Below, in pieces: positions 1 through 4,629 of a DNA stretch of 9,491 nt. The stretch is taken from NCBI GenBank assembly GCA_016903675.1, contig JADQBA010000230.1:1-9491 (forward strand), in the 5' to 3' direction. Position 1 is the stretch's first letter; every line of letters begins with the position of its first letter. A model generated the notes under the pieces. The model had not been told where the DNA came from, searched no databases, and worked only from the letters and a program-made list of their open reading frames with translations. Made by a program: the position numbers and the translations under genes. This DNA comes from Stigonema ocellatum SAG 48.90 = DSM 106950. Lineage in GTDB: Bacteria > Cyanobacteriota > Cyanobacteriia > Cyanobacteriales > Nostocaceae.

Positions 1-133
1 AAGCACCTCACTGTTGGAGCACTGCTCCCAATGACAACTCCCTATTAGATAGCGATCGCCCCCCAGTGGTGTTTAGTTGAGCGCCTTGCCAATTTCAGTA
101 CCAAGCTGAAGTAATGTTTTTTCCTTGACAAAC
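1..133. other. Gene-free left edge
   Basis: I see no coding region here on either strand. The stretch holds one HIP1 octamer (52-59), a 13-bp palindrome (GGAGCA-C-TGCTCC, 16-28) and a weak 5-bp inverted repeat (TTCAG 94-98 / CTGAA 106-110) shortly before a T-run on the plus strand. None of these is strong enough to call a terminator or operator. It lies downstream of the minus-strand gene at 134-409. Confidence 0.5.
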
Positions 134-409
134 TCAGCAGCCGACGAATGCGGATTCGGCTAAAATTGTGTCAGTGTTAGGAGTCAGCTTTAATGCCCCT
201 CCTAAATATCCCAAAGCCTTGCAGTAATAATCACAAAGATGAATGGCTGCTAAGCGCTTAACAACTTGGTGGTCTTGGCGACGAAAAGCAGCTAAAGCTT
301 CTGTATGCAAGGGATTTTCGGGAGTGCCCAAAACATTCAGTATTGCATCGACAGCAAGATTTACCTTTTCAAGTGTGAGTTCTGTTGTAGATTGCGTTGC
401 ATGCACCAA
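134..409 (-). CDS. Small hypothetical protein, about 91 aa
   Basis: I do not recognise this protein. The reading frame is open from an upstream TAA to a TGA at 134-136. There is no in-frame ATG near the 5' end: the longest form starts with TTG at 409, and GTG at 406 is equally possible. No clear Shine-Dalgarno separates them. The product is predicted soluble and mostly helical, with an acidic/hydrophobic N-terminal half (LEKVNLAVDAILNVLG), a central basic patch (RRQDHQVVKR) and a cysteine-containing stretch (HLCDYYCKALGYLGG). No signal peptide or membrane segment is visible. It lies 144 nt downstream of the Lin0512-family gene on the same strand, so the two could share a transcript. The lack of an ATG and the short length also fit the 3' remnant of a longer gene. 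Amino-acid composition looks protein-like rather than like a shadow frame, which is why it is kept. Confidence 0.45.
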   Translation of the reverse strand: MVHATQSTTELTLEKVNLAVDAILNVLGTPENPLHTEALAAFRRQDHQVVKRLAAIHLCDYYCKALGYLGGALKLTPNTDTILAESAFVGC

Positions 410-553
410 AGCAGTAGGATAAGTTTACACGGCGGGTGACTGCTGGTTAGTTGAGTCCGGAAGACATTACAGAATTCCCTTGCCCAGACTTGAATACTAT
501 TAACCCAAGAACCGTGATCACAAAGGGGTATCCAAGTTGCGACGACATAAAGT

Positions 554-931
554 TTACAGACTAGCAGTTTCAACGAGAACTGTCACGGCTGCAACAGCTA
601 TCAACATTTCGTCATTTTTATCGTTGAGTGAAGGAATTGCTCTACCCTGAACCACCATCCCCCCAGACTCTACGGTAAGGGTTTTTTGACCAAAGGGCAG
701 TACAGCTAATACCTCTTCTTCTCGAACTTGCTCTGGGTAAGGTACTGCCACCTTTACCTCTACAATCATTTCGTTAGGATCACTTAAACCTGCGATTTCC
801 CAGACACCAGGCAAAGCATTGTGAGCGATCGCATTCCTCACAGCCCTTGCTGCTGCAATGGTCGGTTCCTGTCCGTGCTGGTCTATTCCCATACCCATCT
901 CAATAATCAAGCGTTTACGAACCACAACCAC
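554..931 (-). CDS. Lin0512 family protein
   Basis: Conserved protein of about 125 aa matching the Lin0512 family, a small bacterial family of unknown biochemical function. The sequence shows the family's N-terminal signature: a basic start (VRKRLIIEMG), then GMGIDQHGQEPT, and the helix AAARAVRNAIAHNALPG. A beta-rich middle (MIVEVKVAVPYPEQV) and a C-terminal segment ending MLIAVAAVTVLVE follow. The length agrees with a complete single-domain family member. The start is GTG at 931, just after a weak purine-rich AGAAAGAG; GTG at 925 is an alternative, and the conserved part begins only a few residues later. No signal peptide or membrane span is seen, so it should be cytoplasmic. A HIP1 site lies inside the gene (825-832). 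The family name rests on recalled motif similarity. The molecular role is unknown, and I do not propose one. Confidence 0.85.
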   Translation of the reverse strand: MVVVRKRLIIEMGMGIDQHGQEPTIAAARAVRNAIAHNALPGVWEIAGLSDPNEMIVEVKVAVPYPEQVREEEVLAVLPFGQKTLTVESGGMVVQGRAIPSLNDKNDEMLIAVAAVTVLVETASL

Positions 932-970
932 CTCTTTCTCTTTTTATAATTTTGGATTTTCAACCGTAAA

Positions 971-1119
971 TGGGTGTAGGGGTGTAGGGGTGTAGGGGTG
1001 TAGGGGTGTAAGGGTGTGGGTTTCCCCTTCCTCTTATCCCCACACCCCCACACCCCCACACCCTTACACCCCTTCCTCTTACCCCCCATACCCCCACACC
1101 CTTACACCCCTTCCTCTTA
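971..1119. repeat. Octamer tandem repeat with inverted partner copies
   Basis: The left part (about 973-1012) is a tandem array of an 8-bp unit, GTGTAGGG. The right part is its complement in spirit: ACACCCCC units plus two copies of a 29-bp direct repeat (1053-1081 and 1091-1119, period 38 bp) that end in TTCCTCTTA. An 18-bp arm at 1003-1020 is perfectly complementary to 1055-1072 and equally to 1093-1110, so RNA or single-stranded DNA could form two alternative long hairpins. It starts about 40 bp upstream of the Lin0512 gene start. It resembles the short tandem repeats common between genes in heterocystous cyanobacteria. Confidence 0.85.
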
Positions 1120-1238
1120 GTACTTGCGCATGGTTTGCTAAACTTGTAACTAATGTATACAGCATACTACTAGTGTCAGTTAATAAACTGTCACTCAGTT
1201 GATTCCCCGTTAAATTGCAGAAGCGATATTCTTAGTTT

Positions 1239-1442
1239 GTGCAAGGAGTGTTACCATTTCACCATATGTTTAACACAGATTATCTTTCCAAACACTCTGT
1301 TCTACAGAGGATTGCGGATTTAAAATCTTGCGTTCAACAAGTGAGTTGGTATAAAGTTATCCGGGGAAGCGCTAGGGTGAGCAAAACTCTCAGGCGCTTT
1401 TTTGTAGAAGATAACACAAGTTTCATTTTTGGGCAAGACTAA
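1239..1442 (+). CDS. Possible small ORF, 58-67 aa, doubtful
   Basis: The open frame starts with GTG at 1239 or, more plausibly, ATG at 1266, with AAGGAG at 1243-1248 (17 nt before that ATG, longer than ideal). The predicted product is basic in the middle (VIRGSARVSKTLRRFF) with no membrane span or recognised domain. Against it: the codons RRFF read straight through the T-run of a terminator-like hairpin (1367-1403), the length is short, and the only support is an open frame. If real, it would be an orphan plus-strand gene among minus-strand neighbours. Confidence 0.2.
   Translation: MQGVLPFHHMFNTDYLSKHSVLQRIADLKSCVQQVSWYKVIRGSARVSKTLRRFFVEDNTSFIFGQD
1367..1403 (+). terminator. Terminator-like hairpin
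   Basis: The perfect arms AAGCGC (1367-1372) and GCGCTT (1394-1399) run into six T residues (1398-1403). The 21-nt interior can add a small GAG/CTC stem (1379-1381 / 1387-1389) with a CAAAA loop. This has the form of a rho-independent terminator on the plus strand, although no established plus-strand gene ends here. It may end a short transcript from the 1130-1365 region. Confidence 0.3.
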
Positions 1443-1460
1443 ATTGAAACTCCAGCCTCA

Positions 1461-1624
1461 TTCCCCCCCTCCCCACTCCCCATTCCCCACTCCCCATTCC
1501 CCATTCCCCACTCCCCACTCCCCACTCCCCACTCCCCACTCCCCACTCCCCATTCCCCACTCCCCATTCCCCACTCCCCACTCCCCACTCCCCACTCCCC
1601 ATTCCCCCTCCTCCCCATTCCCCT
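1461..1624. repeat. STRR-type heptamer minisatellite
   Basis: Nineteen uninterrupted 7-bp units run from 1471 to 1603: thirteen CCCCACT and six CCCCATT. Degenerate C-rich flanks bring the array to about 1461-1624. Heptanucleotide short tandemly repeated repetitive (STRR) sequences are established features of heterocystous cyanobacterial genomes. Its right edge is three bases from the TGA of the VOC-domain gene, so it forms that gene's immediate 3' end on the minus strand (as repeated AGTGGGG/AATGGGG). Long open frames on both strands through it (PHSPFPT and GEWGVGS repeats) are products of the 7-bp period and are not genes. Confidence 0.95.
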
Positions 1625-1626
1625 CA

Positions 1627-2652
1627 TCAAGCTAGCAACGTCCAGAAGTAACCATCGGGTGCAACGAAGGAGAAACTCTGTTCCTGAAACTCGTTAGTAA
1701 CGATGGTTGTAAACTTTTGCACGGGACTTGCTTTAACGCGATGATAGTACATGTGGAATCCATTTACACGATAAGTATACAAACATACACCTAAGCTGCC
1801 GGGTTGAGCTGCTTCAAAACGAGAATCTAACGGGATAGAACTGGGAAACCGAATGATGTAAAGTCTACCGGAACGTGCAGCTGACAGGTCAGTCGTTGAA
1901 GAACGCGGATCATCAAAAGCAGTGACAAAAAACTTTTCACCCCTGTTGAGGTCAAAAATCTCTCGACCTGCTAGTGATGATTCATAGCTAGTCTCGACAT
2001 CATCACGCACACGCAGTAAACCCAAAACTTCTTCATAAAACTTCAGCGTCTCCTTGCTGTCATCCTGAATGACCATTCCCATGTGGGTAAACTGACTAGT
2101 CTTGAGGAAAGAACCTTTGTGGATGTTTCCGTAATGTGGTAATGTATAGCCATATCTCTGAAACAGAACTTGTCTGGCGAAGGGTTGCAGCAAGAGCATC
2201 TCTCGCACTCCTAACACTGGGTCGATGAAAGGACGGCTTTTCCTCTCTTTGTTATAAATAACTTCCCAGTGAGGGTTAGTGTATTTAATATCCCAATCGG
2301 CTGCTTTTGCCTCCTCCACATGATTTAAGACATTTAACACATCAGCAGTTAAGGTCGTTGCCCAACGATTTCCCTTCACCTTCATCGACCCCATCCCCAA
2401 CCCCTCATTCACGGGGTTTTGCCAAACCATGAGACGAATCAAACCATGGTCTGCGTTTTGGTGGTAAAGGCGAACCGAGCGTAAAGGCGAATCCACCCCA
2501 TATAATTGCTTGGCAGCTGCTGCTGTTAATTCACCAACTTGACCAATGCGATAACCAAATTGCTCCCAATATTGAATGGCAGAAATTGGTTCTGGTACGC
2601 CAATACACACCTCATAGATGCCTTCAATTGCAGTTTGTTGCTCCTGAGTCAT
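1627..2652 (-). CDS. Two-domain VOC (glyoxalase/dioxygenase-fold) protein
   Basis: The product of about 341 aa carries two vicinal-oxygen-chelate-like halves. The N-terminal one begins at IYEVCIGVPEP (about residue 12) and has the YWEQFGYRIG helix. The C-terminal one begins FTHMGMVIQDD (His190 as likely metal ligand), continues with ETLKFYEEVLGL, and closes with FVAPDGYFWTLL, the family's usual DPDGxxWEL-like ending. VOC proteins include metal-dependent lyases, isomerases, dioxygenases and resistance proteins, so the reaction is not assignable. No signal peptide or membrane span is visible. I chose ATG at 2652 (MTQEQQ) over an in-frame TTG at 2688, because the extra residues (FILNSKLKIA) come from AT-rich intergenic-looking DNA. 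No good Shine-Dalgarno precedes either. The gene ends against the heptamer minisatellite. It lies downstream of the phosphotransferase gene on the same strand, separated by 189 bp that hold a fragment of that gene. Confidence 0.85.
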   Translation of the reverse strand: MTQEQQTAIEGIYEVCIGVPEPISAIQYWEQFGYRIGQVGELTAAAAKQLYGVDSPLRSVRLYHQNADHGLIRLMVWQNPVNEGLGMGSMKVKGNRWATTLTADVLNVLNHVEEAKAADWDIKYTNPHWEVIYNKERKSRPFIDPVLGVREMLLLQPFARQVLFQRYGYTLPHYGNIHKGSFLKTSQFTHMGMVIQDDSKETLKFYEEVLGLLRVRDDVETSYESSLAGREIFDLNRGEKFFVTAFDDPRSSTTDLSAARSGRLYIIRFPSSIPLDSRFEAAQPGSLGVCLYTYRVNGFHMYYHRVKASPVQKFTTIVTNEFQEQSFSFVAPDGYFWTLLA

Positions 2653-2697
2653 AGCAATTTTTAATTTAGAATTCAAGATAAAGCGCAACTACAAACG

Positions 2698-2749
2698 TTT
2701 ATTTCGAGTTCGGATACCGACGTTCCTATTGAATTCGAGGCAAACCCAT
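2698..2749 (-). pseudogene. Fragment duplicating the 5' end of the kinase gene
   Basis: Positions 2701-2738 match 3695-3732, the N-terminal codons of the phosphotransferase gene, at 36 of 38 bases. The preserved frame reads NSIGTSVSELEIN against NSIGTPVSELEID in the intact gene. A GCAAACCCAT at 2740-2749 resembles the intact gene's start region (GCGACCCCAT, 3741-3750), so the copy seems to reach the start codon but has lost about 7 nt in between. From its own ATG it stops after seven codons. It is therefore a dead N-terminal remnant of the same or a very similar gene. Confidence 0.75.
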
Positions 2750-2804
2750 CTTAAATTTAAACTGAGTGCGAAATCGTGCGGCGCATTCTCACCCTTGAAC
2801 TAGC

Positions 2805-2841
2805 TTAAAAAAAGTGGGAGGTGTTTGTCTACTCCTGTGTG
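2805..2841 (-). terminator. Weak terminator candidate after the kinase gene
   Basis: On the minus strand, the TAA of the kinase gene is followed at once by GGAG, eleven nt later by a matching CTCC, and then by a run of seven T residues (plus-strand A-run about 2808-2814). The stem is only four base pairs, so this is a marginal rho-independent terminator. Confidence 0.25.
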
Positions 2842-3750
2842 TTATCCGTCCTCAGAAACACGACGTAATGTTCTCTCTCCCATCACTGCGTGCCTTGGGT
2901 TATCAACGAGTCCTGTGTCCAGTAGCAATACACCAAAAAGTATCGCCCATCCCTTGGCGCGTTGCAGTGTTGCGTCAGAAACATTTGCGTATTCTGCGAT
3001 CGCTTGTTGGCGTGCATTTTGATCACAAAACAGCATCCATAGAGAAGCCAGGTCTGTTGCAATATCGCCTGACGTAATGTCGCCCCAATCAATGATGCCT
3101 GTGATCGTACCGTTCTCCACAAGGACGTTCCGTGGGTGAAGGTCGCCATGGAGCCATTTTGCCGTGAGGTCAATAGGCGTGTGCAAGGCCATATTCCAAG
3201 TGTTCTTGATCTTTTGAGTCATCAGGTTGGTTTTAGTCTCAAGTCGTTGCATACGTTCTTCAACAGAAGCCGCCCGCTGATTTAGGGGTACACCACGTAC
3301 CGGATTTTGCGGCGCATTAAGTGGCGCAGGCACATGTAATGATCGCAGGAATGAAGCAAAGGGTTTTGCCTGATTTGCATGGGGTTGCTCTTGGTCAGCA
3401 GTTATACCAGCAAGCCACGGTAACACGCTCCATCGCCAAGGGTAGCCTTGTGCTGGCTTACCGAGTCGGTAAGGAGTGGGAACAGCTATGGGAAGCTGAT
3501 GTGCCAGTAGTGGAAGCCAGGTTTGCTCATTTTCCATGAGTGTGGCTGCTGCTTTTCGACGTGGAAGCCTTACACAGAATTGGTCGCCCAGTCGAAATAT
3601 TGCATTGTCCCAACCCATATCAACGAGATGAATCGGCAGGTGTGTCAGATCTGGGTGCTGATCCTCCAACAAACTGTAGACGAGGTCCACATCTATTTCG
3701 AGTTCGGATACCGGCGTTCCTATTGAATTTGATTTTCCCTGCGACCCCAT
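2842..3750 (-). CDS. Aminoglycoside phosphotransferase (APH)-family kinase
   Basis: This 302-aa protein has the protein-kinase-like APH fold, whose members transfer phosphate from ATP to hydroxyls of small molecules such as aminoglycosides, macrolides, choline or homoserine. Visible motifs in order are: nucleotide-loop region MGWDNAIFRLGD (45-56); VRLPRR (60-65), where this subgroup often has Arg-rich sequence; inter-lobe linker WRWSVLPWLAG (106-115); catalytic loop HGDLHPRN (201-208, Asp203 base, Asn208 metal ligand); and the metal-binding IIDWGD (219-224, Asp221). All key catalytic residues are present, and the length is normal for the family. It is predicted cytoplasmic. ATG at 3750 is fixed by AAGGAGG at 3756-3762. 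The substrate is unknown. The family name alone does not make it an antibiotic-resistance gene. The kinase faces away from the 4000-7952 gene set, so it is not obviously part of it. Confidence 0.92.
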   Translation of the reverse strand: MGSQGKSNSIGTPVSELEIDVDLVYSLLEDQHPDLTHLPIHLVDMGWDNAIFRLGDQFCVRLPRRKAAATLMENEQTWLPLLAHQLPIAVPTPYRLGKPAQGYPWRWSVLPWLAGITADQEQPHANQAKPFASFLRSLHVPAPLNAPQNPVRGVPLNQRAASVEERMQRLETKTNLMTQKIKNTWNMALHTPIDLTAKWLHGDLHPRNVLVENGTITGIIDWGDITSGDIATDLASLWMLFCDQNARQQAIAEYANVSDATLQRAKGWAILFGVLLLDTGLVDNPRHAVMGERTLRRVSEDG

Positions 3751-3755
3751 ATTTA

Positions 3756-3762
3756 CCTCCTT
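3756..3762 (-). promoter_or_regulatory. Strong Shine-Dalgarno of the kinase gene
   Basis: The minus strand reads AAGGAGG, then five bases, then ATG (3750-3748). This is a near-perfect anti-16S match at ideal spacing, and the strongest ribosome binding site in the window. Most other genes here have a weak one or none. Confidence 0.85.
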
Positions 3763-3795
3763 AGCTTGACGCTCACCTTTTCAATCTCAGATTTT

Positions 3796-3821
3796 CATAA
3801 TTCATAACTCATAATTCATCA
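3796..3821. repeat. CATAATTCATAA-type dispersed repeat
   Basis: Tandem, slightly degenerate CATAATTCATAACT units lie in the divergent region upstream of the kinase gene. The same family appears in opposite orientation at 6553-6578 (GAATTATGAATTATG). Such AATTATG runs are common intergenic repeats in Nostoc-like genomes (recalled knowledge). Confidence 0.6.
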
Positions 3822-3898
3822 TTTTTCTGGAAATCCATAGCTCGTGCTTGTAGCTTAAATTAAACTAATGTTCTGTCACACTAACTATGGTGGGTTGG

Positions 3899-3954
3899 TA
3901 GTTGCGCTTGGGCGCAAAAAAACCGCGATTTAACAGGCGTTGACAGCGCAACTA
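3899..3954. repeat. 10-bp perfect inverted repeat upstream of 4000
   Basis: TAGTTGCGCT (3899-3908) and AGCGCAACTA (3945-3954) are perfect reverse complements separated by 36 nt. The right arm's 10-mer also occurs as a direct copy at 2682-2691, beside the kinase-gene fragment. The structure is 45 bp upstream of the start of the membrane-protein gene at 4000, so it could be an operator, an RNA leader stem or the scar of a mobile element. A TTGACA overlaps the right arm (3940-3945), but no matching -10 follows at normal spacing. Confidence 0.6.
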
Positions 3955-3999
3955 TGAACCTCTCCCAAATTTCAATTCAGCTTGACAACATGATTAGCT

Positions 4000-4623
4000 A
4001 TGACGCAGCGACTAACTCAAGAGCAATTAGGGCAAATAATCGTTGAAATAGGACAACTTCAACAGCGTCGGGAAGCAGAACTCGACCCGGAACAGGTGAA
4101 GCAAATTTTGCAGGAGTTGAACTTACCGCCAGAGTTACTAGATGAAGCTTTACTCCAGTTATCTCGCAGAATTGCTCTAGCAGAACAGAATAAAAGAAAT
4201 CGATGGATAGCTTTTGGAGTCGTTGCTGCTTTAGTGGTGGCGATCGCCAGTTCCATGATTTTTATCCAGCAGCATAACTCAACCATAGCCCATGTCCAAG
4301 TCCAACAAAACCGCATCACCCTAGGGCAAGATGATGGCAGCAACTTGAGGACTATCTCCCGCCAAACTGGTCTAGAGATATTCTACCGTGTCACCTTGAA
4401 GGATGCCCCCCTGGGCAAAAAACTGGATCTCTGGTGTGATTGGATTGACCCCAACGGTCAAATTGTCAAGCAAAACCGCTATCAAACCCGTGAGATTAAT
4501 ACATCGGTCTGGAATACTCAATGCCGTTACACCATCAACTCTGCTACCACCCCAGGAAATTGGAAGGTGCAAATGTTGCTAGAAGGGCGTCAGATTGGCA
4601 ATACAGAGTTTGAAATCAAGTAG
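4000..4623 (+). CDS. Single-pass membrane protein with exported beta-rich domain
   Basis: The function of this 207-aa protein is not recognised. Residues 1-65 are hydrophilic and helical (QEQLGQIIVEIGQLQQRREAE and LDPEQVKQILQELNLPPELL), likely a cytoplasmic helical or coiled-coil segment. A single hydrophobic span covers about 69-89 (WIAFGVVAALVVAIASSMIF), preceded by KRNR, so the positive-inside rule puts the N-terminus in the cytoplasm. Residues 90-207 are beta-rich and end GNWKVQMLLEGRQIGNTEFEIK in the style of an Ig-like or beta-sandwich domain. They contain two cysteines (146 and 175) that could form a disulfide outside the cytoplasm. The C-terminal part resembles uncharacterised cyanobacterial domains (a DUF3859-like family is a guess). 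ATG at 4000 is the only sensible start, and no clear Shine-Dalgarno is seen. The stop is 6 nt before the ligase gene, so the two are almost certainly co-transcribed. Confidence 0.75.
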   Translation: MTQRLTQEQLGQIIVEIGQLQQRREAELDPEQVKQILQELNLPPELLDEALLQLSRRIALAEQNKRNRWIAFGVVAALVVAIASSMIFIQQHNSTIAHVQVQQNRITLGQDDGSNLRTISRQTGLEIFYRVTLKDAPLGKKLDLWCDWIDPNGQIVKQNRYQTREINTSVWNTQCRYTINSATTPGNWKVQMLLEGRQIGNTEFEIK

Positions 4624-4629
4624 TCCCAT

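Larger units (their letters stand above)
1120..1460. other. Intergenic stretch without a convincing gene
   Basis: Between the octamer repeat and the heptamer minisatellite there is no recognised gene. The stretch contains one 67-codon open frame and one terminator-like hairpin, listed separately, and a short inverted repeat CAGTT-AATA-AACTG (1177-1190). I find no match to a tRNA or to a known regulatory RNA class by eye. Confidence 0.4.

Noticed and set aside
94..122. Hairpin TTCAG/CTGAA followed by a T-run as a plus-strand terminator
   Set aside because: The stem has only five base pairs and no plus-strand gene is seen to end there.
361..573. 70-codon minus-strand frame between the hypothetical gene and the Lin0512 gene
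   Set aside because: It overlaps the ends of both neighbours in another frame, and its Cys/Trp-rich composition looks non-coding.
1146..1167. NtcA-like binding site (GTA-N8-TAC) around GTAACTAATGTATAC
   Set aside because: The spacing is N9 (or N7 for the overlapping pair), not the required N8, and there is no well-placed -10.
1014..1202. Open frame with YPHTPTP repeats, and its minus-strand counterpart at 907-1089
   Set aside because: They arise from the octamer repeats and have low-complexity translations only.
1429..1635. Long open frames on both strands encoding PHSPFPT or GEWGVGS repeats
   Set aside because: They are generated by the 7-bp minisatellite, which leaves frames open on both strands. 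There is no start context or domain.
2842..3750. Calling the kinase a true aminoglycoside-resistance gene
   Set aside because: Only the general APH catalytic motifs are present. The family has many substrates, and nothing here points to an antibiotic.
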